Shown here in pieces: positions 6,901 through 16,800 of a stretch of DNA of 27,754 bases. The notes under the pieces were generated by a model. It was not told the origin of the DNA, did no database searches, and saw only the letters and a program-made list of their open reading frames with translations. The position numbers and the translations under genes were made by a program. The stretch covers positions 1-27,754 of the IMG/VR virus record IMGVR_UViG_3300017776_000133; one strand, 5' to 3'. This stretch comes from a virus. Numbering within the stretch: position 1 is the stretch's first letter; every line of letters begins with the position of its first letter.

Positions 6901-9381
6901 CTTCAGCCTGACGATGAACAAGATTACAGAAGAACGGGATGGTGGTTAAGTATTAAAGACAACAAAATACCTGGCTTTACAAGAAACGATATTATAAACG
7001 GGGCTGACTTTTTTTCACAAAGGTGTATAGTAGAAATATATAGGCCTAAACAAAGTGTAGAGCAAAGGGTTTATTATGAGATAGGTAAAAAGTTTGATAT
7101 AATAACAGTGCCAGAAGGTTTTAGAACACATGGGGGCGATAGAAGTAATTCTGTTTCTCTACCGTTCTTTATGATCTTAAGTGGGTCTGCAAGTAGTTTT
7201 TCAACTACCCATAGGCTTTACCGTGGAGACAAGGTAACAACATCAGCCTCTGCATCAGGTCATATATTTATAAGTAATATAATAATGACTGCTCCAAATG
7301 AGTTTACATATATAGTACACCCATCGAATCCTCTTAGCACAACTGTTACAGGTTTGGTTGCTGCGCAGGTAATTGATGATGTGAATAACAACAACAGTAT
7401 ATTCCCAGGGGTTATTACATTAGACAGGGGTGACGTTTATTATAGAATCAGAGAAATGCTTGTAAATGGGCAGCAGTCATACCTAGGGGTTTTACAAGAT
7501 TTAAATTATAAGTATGATCCAAGAAAAGTAGATCAACAAGAGTATGACGCTTTCTTTATAGAAGACTTCAGCGCAAGCGATTTTTTTGATTCTAAAGCTG
7601 TAGATATAGGTAGGGCTCACATAGAAATGCCTGACGCTGGAGAGGTGCAAAGAATATCTTCTATAACATATAGCGATGTAACACCAGCTGATTCTTTAAG
7701 AAACTTTTATTCAAGTTTCAATCCGTCTTTGTTTCCATTTAAAGACTACAACACATCACATGGTTCTATATGTTACATCGTAGATCAGAACGAAACGATT
7801 ATGGTGCTTCAAGAAAACAAAGTTGTAAGCACTCCTATAGGTAGAACTTTAATAGAGGACGCTGGAGGTGGACAGTTGGTGACGTCAACAAATGTGTTAG
7901 GTACAGATACTTTTTATGCAGGGGAGTACGGTCCAGGTATGCAGCCAGAAAGTGTACAACATGTTTTTGGTAAAGTTTATTTTGCAGATGTTTCTAGTGG
8001 CGTTGTTGTAGAAATTAGCGGCAAAGGAATAAAAACTATTAGTTCCGCTAGTATGGAGTCTTATTTTTCTGATAAGTTTTCTGAGCTATCGTCTTTGTCG
8101 CAAACCTTAAAACTGCCTGGAGGCTATGATCCAGATAATGACGAGTATATATTAACGATAGCTGATATTCACACTGCTAGGGTTAGCGTGCCCTCTGATC
8201 ATGGTGGGACATTAAGTACTGTGCAAAAATCTACTGTTTCTACAGCGTCACAATCAAACACTACGTTTAGTGATGGATTGGTAGATGTAGTGTATAAAAA
8301 AGGAGGTCAAAATACATGGGAGCTTTGCGCAGATAATTTTCAATTAGATGAGTCTAATTGGGAAGACTCTGGTAATGGCGTAGTGTTCTTAGATAAGCTA
8401 GGAGAAAAAGGCAGCGCATATGTAGATACTTCTTACAGGGCAAGCACAAGTTCTATAAGTGTAAAGTTTATGACAGGCAATGGGGCTTTAATAGGTTATG
8501 GTTCTTTATCATTAAAAGATAACTCTATAGATATCCCGTCAACTGTAACAAAACAATCTGATGGCAGTTCTATTAACGTTACTATTACGGGTACAGACAA
8601 TCATGCATCTCCAGAAACGTTGGCTTATTCTACAAAGAAAGAGTTTTGGTTAACATTCTACTCTTTTCTTCCATCGTTATATGAAAATTTACATAATAGA
8701 TTTTTCTCTTTCCAATTAGGCCAGATGTATAGGCATAATGTTAATGAAACTAGAAATAATTTTTACGGGGTTCAATATTCTTCTACTTTAAATATGATAT
8801 CAAGGGCTAACCCTAGCGATGTGAAAGTATATGACGCTATGAGTTTAGAGGGAAATTCTTCTTGGAGCGCTGTGGTGTCTAATACAGAACAGACTACAGG
8901 CGCTATGGCTTCGACAGAGTTTGAAGAACGAGAGGGTATGTACTACAGGCAAATAGAAAAAGACGCTACAGCAGATTCTACAAACAATACATCTCACAAA
9001 GTAGTGTTAGGTCAGGTTGCATCTGTTAGTGGATCTACTGTAACATTTACTTCAAAAATTAGTAACTTGCCGTTTGGAATTGGAGACACTTTGTTTAAAT
9101 TAGAAAGTTCATCAGAGACAAGCCTTAGCGTTACTCTTGCTTCTGTATCAGGGAGGAAGGAAGTTACTGCTAGTGGTACTGTTTCTAACCTGTCTGCAGG
9201 AGATACAGTTATGGCTGTCTCAACAGCAAGTATAAACGGAGATAAAATGAGAGACTACCATGCTCAAGTTGCTTTGACAAATACAGCTACTACACCAGTA
9301 GAGTTGTTTGCTGTAAACATGGTGTACAAGTCTTCTCCTTTACATAATAATTCGTCAATTCCATCGCAAAATAAAAAATAA
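3964..9381 (+). CDS. Giant tail nozzle/muzzle protein (tail tubular protein B-like)
   Basis: At 1805 residues this is much larger than T7 gp12 (about 800) and closer in size to the muzzle proteins of crAss-like phages. The N-terminus (MAIDKLIPQYLNKDEDARLI) and two further segments match patterns I associate with that family: YFTDNRNEPRKINATRAL (about residues 140-158) and FQFTYQYVYDDGEVSALS (about 205-224). The rest is dominated by beta-strand-like stretches, Asn/Ser/Thr-rich turns and few helices, as in stacked beta-propeller nozzles. Near the C-terminus (about 1680-1770) are Ser/Thr/Val-rich Ig-like strands, then the closing phrase ALTNTATTPVELFAVNMVY. It follows the adaptor gene with a TAATG overlap. 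It would form the tail tip and DNA exit channel. There are no enzymatic motifs. Receptor-binding parts could be embedded, because no separate tail fibre gene is seen in the window. Confidence 0.75.
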   Translation: MAIDKLIPQYLNKDEDARLIKGVEMSDALNVRVSHESDGDQGILKNILGNTAIAANSAADAIPTGSGFDGINVVIGSVASEKGKCIYFFLCNIGGTHGIYQYKHTTNTYFKVYENSILNFNYLDFVKADVVINQFGEHLLYFTDNRNEPRKINATRALEGGYSPSIQTAASAELYLTVCKQPPQTPITFEFQTVEDIPNNLKNDLFQFTYQYVYDDGEVSALSMYSQIAASNTHMAFTAGGQEFLEGFDNQLELTVTMSDGPVRKIRIFARRNNEGAFFRIGEIDNFGPGTQQFLFRNDGVYTFAPDQEVNKLYDSVPRKAFTQAISNNRIFYGNYLEGFDNITTDTFCYPVFFPETAAGGLVNIDIGNGLANLTPNALDFTNQGTVPVDTIVINGQVLDQTDPFTSYDTAIPSANFGFQEYKYKVYAEFGLVNQHDNTDSPLVFTGPFQDIDVATNIQDTFDADTDGVHFEIDLSNIQEVLENPNPGSISVSTQLTCDEFMIASHGSFNGANFAFTTNCTVTTNPSLAGSGTTFEVHYLDPNNERNNINNLIPQSPVTFNETIAYDGSDSTTEEFANSISNGLIGALAIVSVKSPSPFELNESPNEFLQMYLGASTCLDRSLGQAGQSTLGRIWLWLQGELRFEIYQTSFQPETQHLRCKVRMQLADLQAYRGVADQTQNVGGETLTNNSFIISGTSLSGDGTVGSMFGNFGSAQGQVFNGAQITCSIGGQDLNGLGDVLRDNHAIDAPAGAAFFDEKITTYWRNYACKGGDVIVTQTGGEATLSFKAAATHELGIVYFDHRNRPSSVQKIDDVNVFPFGHHKRFGNNGPTHIDIRVLHEPPYWATKWAPVYGLNTTYETVLQLPVAEAALGRTITFDGGIYEGSTEKITEGLLNGVDSKIYLSMRPLEGKVNSYKEFKASLKSYEYKEGDVLRVLRYRDENNVLQRPNFDFEITSYKFYQDNDENPIKLSDTSIDGALQPDDEQDYRRTGWWLSIKDNKIPGFTRNDIINGADFFSQRCIVEIYRPKQSVEQRVYYEIGKKFDIITVPEGFRTHGGDRSNSVSLPFFMILSGSASSFSTTHRLYRGDKVTTSASASGHIFISNIIMTAPNEFTYIVHPSNPLSTTVTGLVAAQVIDDVNNNNSIFPGVITLDRGDVYYRIREMLVNGQQSYLGVLQDLNYKYDPRKVDQQEYDAFFIEDFSASDFFDSKAVDIGRAHIEMPDAGEVQRISSITYSDVTPADSLRNFYSSFNPSLFPFKDYNTSHGSICYIVDQNETIMVLQENKVVSTPIGRTLIEDAGGGQLVTSTNVLGTDTFYAGEYGPGMQPESVQHVFGKVYFADVSSGVVVEISGKGIKTISSASMESYFSDKFSELSSLSQTLKLPGGYDPDNDEYILTIADIHTARVSVPSDHGGTLSTVQKSTVSTASQSNTTFSDGLVDVVYKKGGQNTWELCADNFQLDESNWEDSGNGVVFLDKLGEKGSAYVDTSYRASTSSISVKFMTGNGALIGYGSLSLKDNSIDIPSTVTKQSDGSSINVTITGTDNHASPETLAYSTKKEFWLTFYSFLPSLYENLHNRFFSFQLGQMYRHNVNETRNNFYGVQYSSTLNMISRANPSDVKVYDAMSLEGNSSWSAVVSNTEQTTGAMASTEFEEREGMYYRQIEKDATADSTNNTSHKVVLGQVASVSGSTVTFTSKISNLPFGIGDTLFKLESSSETSLSVTLASVSGRKEVTASGTVSNLSAGDTVMAVSTASINGDKMRDYHAQVALTNTATTPVELFAVNMVYKSSPLHNNSSIPSQNKK

Positions 9382-9384
9382 AAA

Positions 9385-10344
9385 ATGACTAACGGAGAAG
9401 AAGAACAAAACGGAACTACATCAGAAGAAACAACTACAGATGATAGCGGTAGCGGTGGTGGCGGAGGTGGTTCAGGAAGAAGAGGTGGGATAACACAAGG
9501 GCAAGCGTCAGCAATAGCAGGGGGAGCTGCAGGATTAGGCTCGCTTGTTGGAGGTATTGCTGGCATGATGAATCAAGGGCAGTTAGAAGCTGATGCTACA
9601 GCTTCTTTAGATGCAGCGTTAGCAGAATTGCGTGAAGCTCGTGCAAGCCAACCGTCTTTATCTACACCGTCAGCTTACTACGAAGGTGTAAAAGGGGCGT
9701 ATGATCAAAGGCTTTTGCAGATGAGGATGGACGATATAAATAGATCGTTAGCTACTACAACGCAAGCTGCTACACAGTTTGGCGCTAGGGGGTTAGGTGC
9801 TTTAGCTGGAGCTACATCACAAGCTCAAAGGTCGCAAAGGGAAGAGGCTCTTACTCAACAGAAGCTTCAGTCTCAAGCTCTTATGCAGTTAGGGGCTGCT
9901 CAAGAAAGAACTACTCAGTTACGAGAGGCTCGTAGTCAGCAAGATTTACAGTATGCATACGACGCTAAAGCTTTAGGCGAGGCAAGGGTAGCCCAAGCTA
10001 ATCAGCAAAGAACACAAAACTTTGCTAACGTAGCTAGTGGTATTGGGGGTATTGCTGGTGCAGCTGTAGGTCTTAGTATGGAAGACGGAGGTATGGTGGG
10101 TTACAGAGTGGGCGGTAAAACTAAAGAAGCTCCATTTGTTACAGAAGGGGAGTTCGATCACGACACAAACAAAAAAGCTGTTGTCGATGAGGAAAGCGGA
10201 GTAAAGGAAGCAGAGCTTACTGGGGGAGAGTATGTATTTAATCCAAAGCAGTCTGAAACATTATTTAAGTTAGCAAAAAAAGGTGATACTCCGCTGCATA
10301 AATATTTATTAAAATTATTACTAAGATTCGAGAAAGATGTCTGA
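9385..10344 (+). CDS. Candidate small ejection (internal virion) protein, T7 gp14-like in layout
   Basis: The 319 residues begin with an acidic Thr/Glu/Asp tract and a Gly-Ser run (residues 21-35). A Gly/Ala-rich hydrophobic helix follows (about 41-62), then a long Gln/Ala/Arg-rich helical rod (about 66-213, coiled-coil-like), and a second Gly/Ala hydrophobic segment (215-231). The C-terminal domain has VGGKTKEAPFVTEGEFDHD and LTGGEYVFNPKQ, a pattern seen in phage virion and tail proteins. Two glycine-zipper segments around a Gln-rich rod recall T7 gp14 and other small proteins that enter the outer membrane during ejection. That role is inferred from layout and from its place before two giant proteins. 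Its last 8 bases overlap the next gene, implying coupling. Confidence 0.55.
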   Translation: MTNGEEEQNGTTSEETTTDDSGSGGGGGGSGRRGGITQGQASAIAGGAAGLGSLVGGIAGMMNQGQLEADATASLDAALAELREARASQPSLSTPSAYYEGVKGAYDQRLLQMRMDDINRSLATTTQAATQFGARGLGALAGATSQAQRSQREEALTQQKLQSQALMQLGAAQERTTQLREARSQQDLQYAYDAKALGEARVAQANQQRTQNFANVASGIGGIAGAAVGLSMEDGGMVGYRVGGKTKEAPFVTEGEFDHDTNKKAVVDEESGVKEAELTGGEYVFNPKQSETLFKLAKKGDTPLHKYLLKLLLRFEKDV

Positions 10345-13300
10345 ACAAGGTACACGATTTAAAACAGGGTTTTTAGCACCCAACATAGACTACGGAGCTA
10401 TCGGTCAAGGTGTAGCGGCTTCTTTTGCTAACCCTATTCTTGCTGTAGCTCAAGAAAGAGCTGTGCAAAGGGACGCTAAGATGAAGGCATTAAACCCAAT
10501 GGGTGCTGCAGGAGAGGCTGTACCAGGACAGATCAATCAAAAGTATCAGGGTGCAGCACAATTGGCTTTGGACATATATCAAGAGGCTGCTACAAATTTT
10601 GAGTTAGATCCTAGCGGTGATAACGAAGCGGCTTTTGCACAGGCTAAAAATCAATACTTAAGCATTGTTGAAGACGCTAAGTTTGGGACACAGTTTATAG
10701 CTAAGAAAACTGCTGAGATAAAAGGCAACACTGAGCTTGCTGAGCAAGGTCTTTTAGAGTCTAACATAAATGCTATTAACGAGTATGCTGTGCCTCCTGT
10801 ATATACAAGGCAGGGTAACGTAGTTATGGTTGGGCAAGGTGTTGACGCAAAAGATTATTTTACTTCAGGCATAACGGCATCCAATGCAGACAACTTGTTT
10901 TACGAAACAGGATCTATAGTAGGTGATTATAAGTTTTTAGGTAGTGCAGTAGGTAAAGAAGTTTTTAACTCGCAGTTTGCTACTAAAAAAGGCTTGAGCG
11001 CCTCGCAAGGTGGATATCAAGAAACGCAAATTGTACCAAACATTAGCCAACCTGTCGTTGTCGGTTTTGACGAGGAGGGTTTTTCTGCAGACGTAGCAGA
11101 TCAATACAATGTATTTGCTAAAAACAACCGTACTATGTGGAACGCCTCTGCTATGGAGGGGTATAAGTCTATGTACGCAGGCAATAGAGACTTGCAGTCT
11201 GGAGATTTAAATGCTATAAACAACACGATGCACCCAGAGCTGTTTAGCTTAAGAAACAGTAAGGGTGTCTCTATATCTAAAGTTACAGGCTTTGAAACTG
11301 ACGGGACTCCTATATATGCTCTAAGCACAGAAGACATAGAAGCAGGTATTGCAAGCGGTGAAATGCAGTTTATTGACGCTGCAACTGGACAGCCCGCAAG
11401 TCTTCCTTCAGGTATAACCATGGATGAAATAAACAACTTTAGAAACGGAGAGACTGTCCATGCAAGAGAATACTACAATACTATACGTGGTCAGTTCCCT
11501 CAGGTAGACGAAGATGCTGTAGCAGAAATGCTATCGGGGGCGACGACAGGTCCTACTGGTCTTACTAGAACAATATTTACAGCGTATAACGCTGATGATC
11601 AACCAGCTGCAGATCCTACTTTAGCGAATACATATCCAGACATGACTGTAGGTAGTATAGCTAGTGGCGGAAACTTTAAATCTGTAACAGTAAGTAACGT
11701 TGGTATAGACGTAGAAAAAGCTATTATAGATTTATCTACAGGGCAAGTGATAGGTTATAAGATTGCTAAAGATCAAGAACTTATAGATAGATTACAGAGT
11801 ATGCAAGGCCGTACACAAAGCCAAACAGATTTGTTAGCGCTGCTTACGGAAGAGGCTGATATATACGTAAACTCTGAAACAGACAGCGCTGCATTTAATA
11901 ACATAAAGCAGCAGCTAGAAGGACAGGAAAGGACAGGTAAGGCTTCTACATACAACACTTTACTAGGTCAAGCTATGAGTCAGCTTGGCCCTATCCTTCA
12001 ACAGCAAAATCAAAGCCAATCAAATCAAAACATAAACAACTTAAACCAAGGAGTTGGAGGAGCAAATCCTTTAGAAGAAGGAGGTGTAATTCCTGGAGGG
12101 ACCAATGGTGATGACGAGACAAACGGTGATCAAAAAAAAAAGAACGGTGATCAGAAGATGAAGTATGATCCAGTTTCAGGGAAAATGGTTCCAGTAAAGG
12201 AGAAAGACTCAGAAGAGTTAAAAACTGTTGTAAACCCTAACATGAGATATGATTCAGTTTCAGGGAAAATGGTTCCAGTAAAGGAGAAAGACTCAGAAGA
12301 GTTAGAAACTGTTGTAAACCCTAACATGAGATATGATCCTGTTTCAGGGAATATGGTGGAGATAACCGACGAAGAACAGATAGATGAGCCTGTTATAGAA
12401 GATATTCTTAATCGACCATTAGCTCCTGAAGTACTCCCAGGTAAGGAAGCAGGCCCTATAGATACTGGTGTTGAAACGCCAAACCTTCTTGCTCAAATAG
12501 TTTCTTATAACGAGCCTACAAGAAAAGAAAAAAGAAAAGCAAAAAGGAGTCGTAAAAGAGATGATAAAGACATAGCTAGGATGACTAAGGAAGCAGGGGG
12601 GCAGGAAGTTATTGATGAGTTTAAGCAAGAGTTCGAGGAAACTTTAGCAGAGCAAGTCGCTTTAAACGCTGAAAATAAAAAAGCTGAAATTGAAGCTGAG
12701 GCAAAGCGTATTGAAGAGCAGAAAGCTCTAATTGCAAATGGCTTAACAATGTCTGATGAAAAAATTACTGAGTTTATGGGGGGTTATTTACAGGGGCTTG
12801 TACCAAATCCATTTAATCCTGACAACCAAGAGCAGTATGATAATGCAGGACTTTTAGCTCAAGGCTCAGATACTTATGAGTTTGATTTGGCTAATATGAT
12901 TTTAAGATTTGGAATGCCAGGAGAAGGAACAGAGCACTACGAAGCTGCGCAAGCTCTTGACATAAACAAGTATGGAATTACAACAGCAGAGTTTGGTGCA
13001 GCAATGCCTAACACGGCTACTCTAATTAATAGAGGAGCACCATTAAGTGATTTTATAGACTTTAATGAGTCTAAAGAAAAGCAAGCTCTATCTCTTCTGA
13101 CTAACGTATTTAATTTAGGGGAAACAGAAGGAGATATAGTGGAGGATATTGAGCAGATGTTTTTAAATGTAACAACGGCAGATCCTACTAACCCTTTATT
13201 TTCAACGGAAGCAGAAGCTCAAACTTATTGGGATAATTCTGTAGATCAATTAGCAGAAGAAAAAGCTCTTAAATACCAAGATTATAAACAAGAAACAGAT

Positions 13301-13888
13301 ACTACTTTAAAAGCGGCGAAGAAAAAAGAATATTATAACGTTGATCCAGTAATGGCATGGTGCGCTATTTTCATTGGTGATTTAATGTTGCAAGCTGATC
13401 CAGAGCAAGATATTCCTCAGGATGTAAGTGGAGATAGATTTGGTGCTGTTAGAGCGAAAGCTTATGCAAGTGTAGGAGATAATATTTTTGATAATCCTAG
13501 CCTAGATATTCAAGATAACAATGATCAAATTATTACATCTGCAGGAGCTAGAGTAGGAGATGTTGTTGTGATGAAAAATGAGTATGGAGGAAATCACGTT
13601 GGTTTATATGCTGGTATGACAGAGGATGGGGATGTATTACTTTTCGGTGGTAATCAAGGTGATAAAGTTTCTTTAATAAGAGTAACTCCATTTGAGATGA
13701 AGTATAAAAACGCAAAAGAAACTAAAATGGAAAATGGGGTTCAAGTTGAAAATGACACAGTTCGCACAGGAATTATTTCTATTAGAAGAGTCACTGCTCC
13801 TTTATTAAATCCAGCAGAAGCTGAAGCAATAAGTATATTAGCTGTACAAGGAGGTGCTGTTGCTCCAGAAGGCGAATCAACTAGATAA
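10337..13888 (+). CDS. Ejection protein with C-terminal NlpC/P60-like (TIGR02594-type) murein hydrolase domain
   Basis: This 1183-residue protein is predicted to be packaged and to open the cell wall during DNA entry. The first ~550 residues look like an extended virion protein, mostly helical and Gln/Ala-rich. A low-complexity Gln/Asn/Gly linker (about 550-605) and 28-residue tandem repeats (608-675) follow, then a Lys/Arg/Glu-rich helical stretch (about 720-800). The last ~180 residues carry the hydrolase module: Cys1009 in MAWCAIF, GDVVVM, His1087 in GGNHVGLY, and Asn1106 in LFGGNQGDKV. This Cys-His-Asn arrangement matches TIGR02594/CHAP-like amidase-endopeptidases. The module's DNA favours ATT for Ile and GGA for Gly, whereas the N-terminal half favours ATA, hinting at a separate origin. 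The gene sits in the ejection block, in the slot where T7 has transglycosylase gp16. The domain call is strong; the ejection role is inference. Confidence 0.75.
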   Translation: MSEQGTRFKTGFLAPNIDYGAIGQGVAASFANPILAVAQERAVQRDAKMKALNPMGAAGEAVPGQINQKYQGAAQLALDIYQEAATNFELDPSGDNEAAFAQAKNQYLSIVEDAKFGTQFIAKKTAEIKGNTELAEQGLLESNINAINEYAVPPVYTRQGNVVMVGQGVDAKDYFTSGITASNADNLFYETGSIVGDYKFLGSAVGKEVFNSQFATKKGLSASQGGYQETQIVPNISQPVVVGFDEEGFSADVADQYNVFAKNNRTMWNASAMEGYKSMYAGNRDLQSGDLNAINNTMHPELFSLRNSKGVSISKVTGFETDGTPIYALSTEDIEAGIASGEMQFIDAATGQPASLPSGITMDEINNFRNGETVHAREYYNTIRGQFPQVDEDAVAEMLSGATTGPTGLTRTIFTAYNADDQPAADPTLANTYPDMTVGSIASGGNFKSVTVSNVGIDVEKAIIDLSTGQVIGYKIAKDQELIDRLQSMQGRTQSQTDLLALLTEEADIYVNSETDSAAFNNIKQQLEGQERTGKASTYNTLLGQAMSQLGPILQQQNQSQSNQNINNLNQGVGGANPLEEGGVIPGGTNGDDETNGDQKKKNGDQKMKYDPVSGKMVPVKEKDSEELKTVVNPNMRYDSVSGKMVPVKEKDSEELETVVNPNMRYDPVSGNMVEITDEEQIDEPVIEDILNRPLAPEVLPGKEAGPIDTGVETPNLLAQIVSYNEPTRKEKRKAKRSRKRDDKDIARMTKEAGGQEVIDEFKQEFEETLAEQVALNAENKKAEIEAEAKRIEEQKALIANGLTMSDEKITEFMGGYLQGLVPNPFNPDNQEQYDNAGLLAQGSDTYEFDLANMILRFGMPGEGTEHYEAAQALDINKYGITTAEFGAAMPNTATLINRGAPLSDFIDFNESKEKQALSLLTNVFNLGETEGDIVEDIEQMFLNVTTADPTNPLFSTEAEAQTYWDNSVDQLAEEKALKYQDYKQETDTTLKAAKKKEYYNVDPVMAWCAIFIGDLMLQADPEQDIPQDVSGDRFGAVRAKAYASVGDNIFDNPSLDIQDNNDQIITSAGARVGDVVVMKNEYGGNHVGLYAGMTEDGDVLLFGGNQGDKVSLIRVTPFEMKYKNAKETKMENGVQVENDTVRTGIISIRRVTAPLLNPAEAEAISILAVQGGAVAPEGESTR
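12158..12361 (+). repeat. 84-bp tandem repeats (2.4 copies) inside the 1183-aa virion gene
   Basis: Units start at 12158, 12242 and 12326. Units 1 and 2 (84 bp, 28 residues each) differ at 4 of 84 positions. Unit 3 retains only about the first 36 bp before diverging. Each unit encodes a segment starting MKYDPVSGKMVPVKEKDSEE or its variant. The length is a multiple of three, so the frame is kept. The repeats form a hydrophilic linker before the C-terminal half. Confidence 0.9.
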
Positions 13889-13898
13889 TTAAATAAGC

Positions 13899-16800
13899 AT
13901 GAACGGATTTACAGAATATCAAAACAATATATTCAATATTGTAAAGGACGCTGGATACGTAGGAACCCAAGATCAGCTGTTTGATATGATGCAACAGCAG
14001 ACATATTTTGACAGTACGTTTAATCTTGTTAGACAAGCTGGCTTTGAGGGTAACGAAAGGGATTTTATTTTCTTAGCTGGCGTAGCCCCAAAAAAAAAAG
14101 ATTCAGCGCTATCGGCAGAGTACTCTACTCTATTAGGATATGGTGTAGAAGGTGGAGGTTTAGATGTTCCAACGGACAGTACTATTGCACCTTCACAAAG
14201 GGAGAACGATCTGTCACGATTGGCGTCACGACAAGAGGCTCTTCAAGGTGATTTCTTTGAGGGTATATTCGGGAGTAGAACAGATCCCATAGACGGTGAT
14301 AACTTTACTGGTGTAGGCGGATTAAGGTCAGAAGAAAAGGATAGATTCCATGAGCAGTCTAGGTTGGACATTGCCGAACAGTTTTCTTCTGAATCCGTTG
14401 GTAACGGTTTTGTTGCCACAGAGGGAGACTTAAGTAATGTAGATTACGAAAACTACCACTTAGCAAAAAAATGGTTAACAAGCAGAGGAATAGAGTTAGG
14501 CACTCCCGTAGGACCTGGTGATATTGCTAGCTTTAGTAACGAGATTTATGATACATTTAGAACTAACTCTTATGTAACCAACACAGGCACAACAGCGGAT
14601 AACTTTGAAGCTATTATTCAAAACAGTGGATTGCTTATGGAGGATGCTAACTCTACTTTAAATGTAGAGATGAGGAAGCAAGCTATAGTTTCTAATACAT
14701 TTGACATAGGCACATATAGTAGTGCTGTTGTAGCTGAGGTGCCTACAATAGATACCGAAGAGGGAGCAAGTTTTTTTTATGAGCCACACCTTAATGAGTT
14801 TAACACATCTTACATTCCCACCAATGAAGAAGAGTTAACTTTAGCTCAGGGAGGGATGCCAGAAAAGCTAAACACTTTTGAAAAGGCATCTGAGTACTAT
14901 AGTGCTTTTGGAAAAGAGTTAACAGCAGAGGAGTACAATAAAGTCGCTGGATATTACACAGCTAGATCTGAGGTTATAGAAGCTTTAGATAATAAAGGTA
15001 AGGTTCAATCTCACATAGAAATTTTTGTAGATGAATTTTCTGCAGCTACTACTAGGGCTGAACAAGAGGCTGTTTTAAATCGAGAAAGAGATCGTGAAGC
15101 TACTGTTATATCCACATATAACGAAGCAAATGAAGTGTTAGGAATAGAGAGAAGAGCTTACGATATTTTTGATGTGGTTATGCAAATGTCTATGGACGAG
15201 GTGTTTATGAATGGCGATACTGCAATAAATAGATATAGACAAAGCGCTGAGTATTATGGGAGGAAGTTAGATGACGTAACATATTGGAAAAACTTATATG
15301 CAACAGGGGGCATGATTGCTTATGGGTTTATTGATTTAGGTAATATGATAGGACTTACTGACGCAACTTCTGAAAGTATGCTTCTATCACAAAAAATTAG
15401 GGGTGGAAATCTGATAGCAGGAGGAGGGTTTAGAGACATATACGGAAGGGAGTTTGAGCCTGACATGTTTACTTGGAATGAGCTTGCTGCAGCTATGGAT
15501 CAAAACAAAAAACTAAGAGAGGGTTTAAGTCTTGAAGAAATAGAGAGAGGTATTTTTGGAAATATTACACTTGGACCTTATCATAATGAAAAGGCAGCAG
15601 CTACATTATTTTTAGATGGCGTTGCAGCTGCTGTACCTCAGATTGCTGGACAAATAGTTCTGACGGTTTTAGGCGCTCCAGAGGTAGCGTTAGTTGGTTT
15701 TGCTGGAAGTACTACAGGAAGTGCGTATAGCGATATGAAAGACAATCCAAATTTAACTATGGCAGAAAAGATTTTATACTCTTCTCTCATGGGTGGGTTT
15801 GAGTATGTGTCAGAAAAAATATTTATGAAGCAAGAGGTTATCTCTGCCAATGCTATACGTAGAATGTTTGGCATAGGAGTAAAAGATATTGCCCAAGAAA
15901 CAGTAAAGACAACAGCAAGGAAGGGGGTGTTAGGAGCTATAGGGACAGGTTGGAGAAAAACTACGGGAAATAGAGTGTTTAAGTTTTTTGAAGAGGGTAT
16001 AGAGGAGGGGTTGGTTTCTTTTGCAAGTCAGCACCTTACTAATTATGCTGAACGTACAGCTTTAGATAGGGAGATTTCAAGTTTACAAACAAGGTTAAAT
16101 ACAGAAGACATAGCTGATGACGTAGCGTCTAATTTAAGATCACAGATAGCAGGTAAAGAAATAGAGAAAACTAATATAAAGTATAACTATATTGAAACCC
16201 TTGATGCTTTTGCTATAGGTACTGCAGCAGGAGGTATACAAATGGGTATTGTAAGAGCGCCCTCTTATATAGCTTCGAAGTTTAATTTTAAAGATCAACT
16301 AGCTTTAGAAAATAAATATGAAGCTTTACAAAAAAAATTAGCCAAAGAAACAAACTCTGAAAAGAAAGCTCAGATAAAACAAGAGATGCTTGAGACGCAG
16401 GACCAGATGTGGAGGGTGTCAGCTAGAGACATGGCTTTTTTAGCAAATATTACTGATGAGGATCTTACGGAGATAAGTGGGTATAATACTCGTATCAGAA
16501 AAAATAGAAGGAAAGCTTTTGATACTAGAAAAAACTTAGAGGAAGCAAGAAGCCAAGGCAACGAGGATGCTGTTGCTGTGTACGAAGCAGAGCTTTCAGC
16601 TTTACAAGCAGATACAAAACAAGCTTTTGAAGCTAAGTTTAATATAGAAGGTAAGTACTCACAGAATCAATCTTTCCTAGATCAAAACTTAGAAGATCCT
16701 GAAACTCAAGCTGTTATAGATGAGGTGGGTAGAGTAGATCCAGATATAACAGATTACGGGAGAGTGAGTAGAGGAAATTCAGTAGAGCTTACTGGTGAAA

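Noticed and set aside
9264-9566. 100-aa proline-rich minus-strand frame
   Set aside because: The poly-Pro run is the complement of the glycine codons of the 319-aa virion protein; it overlaps two real genes antisense.
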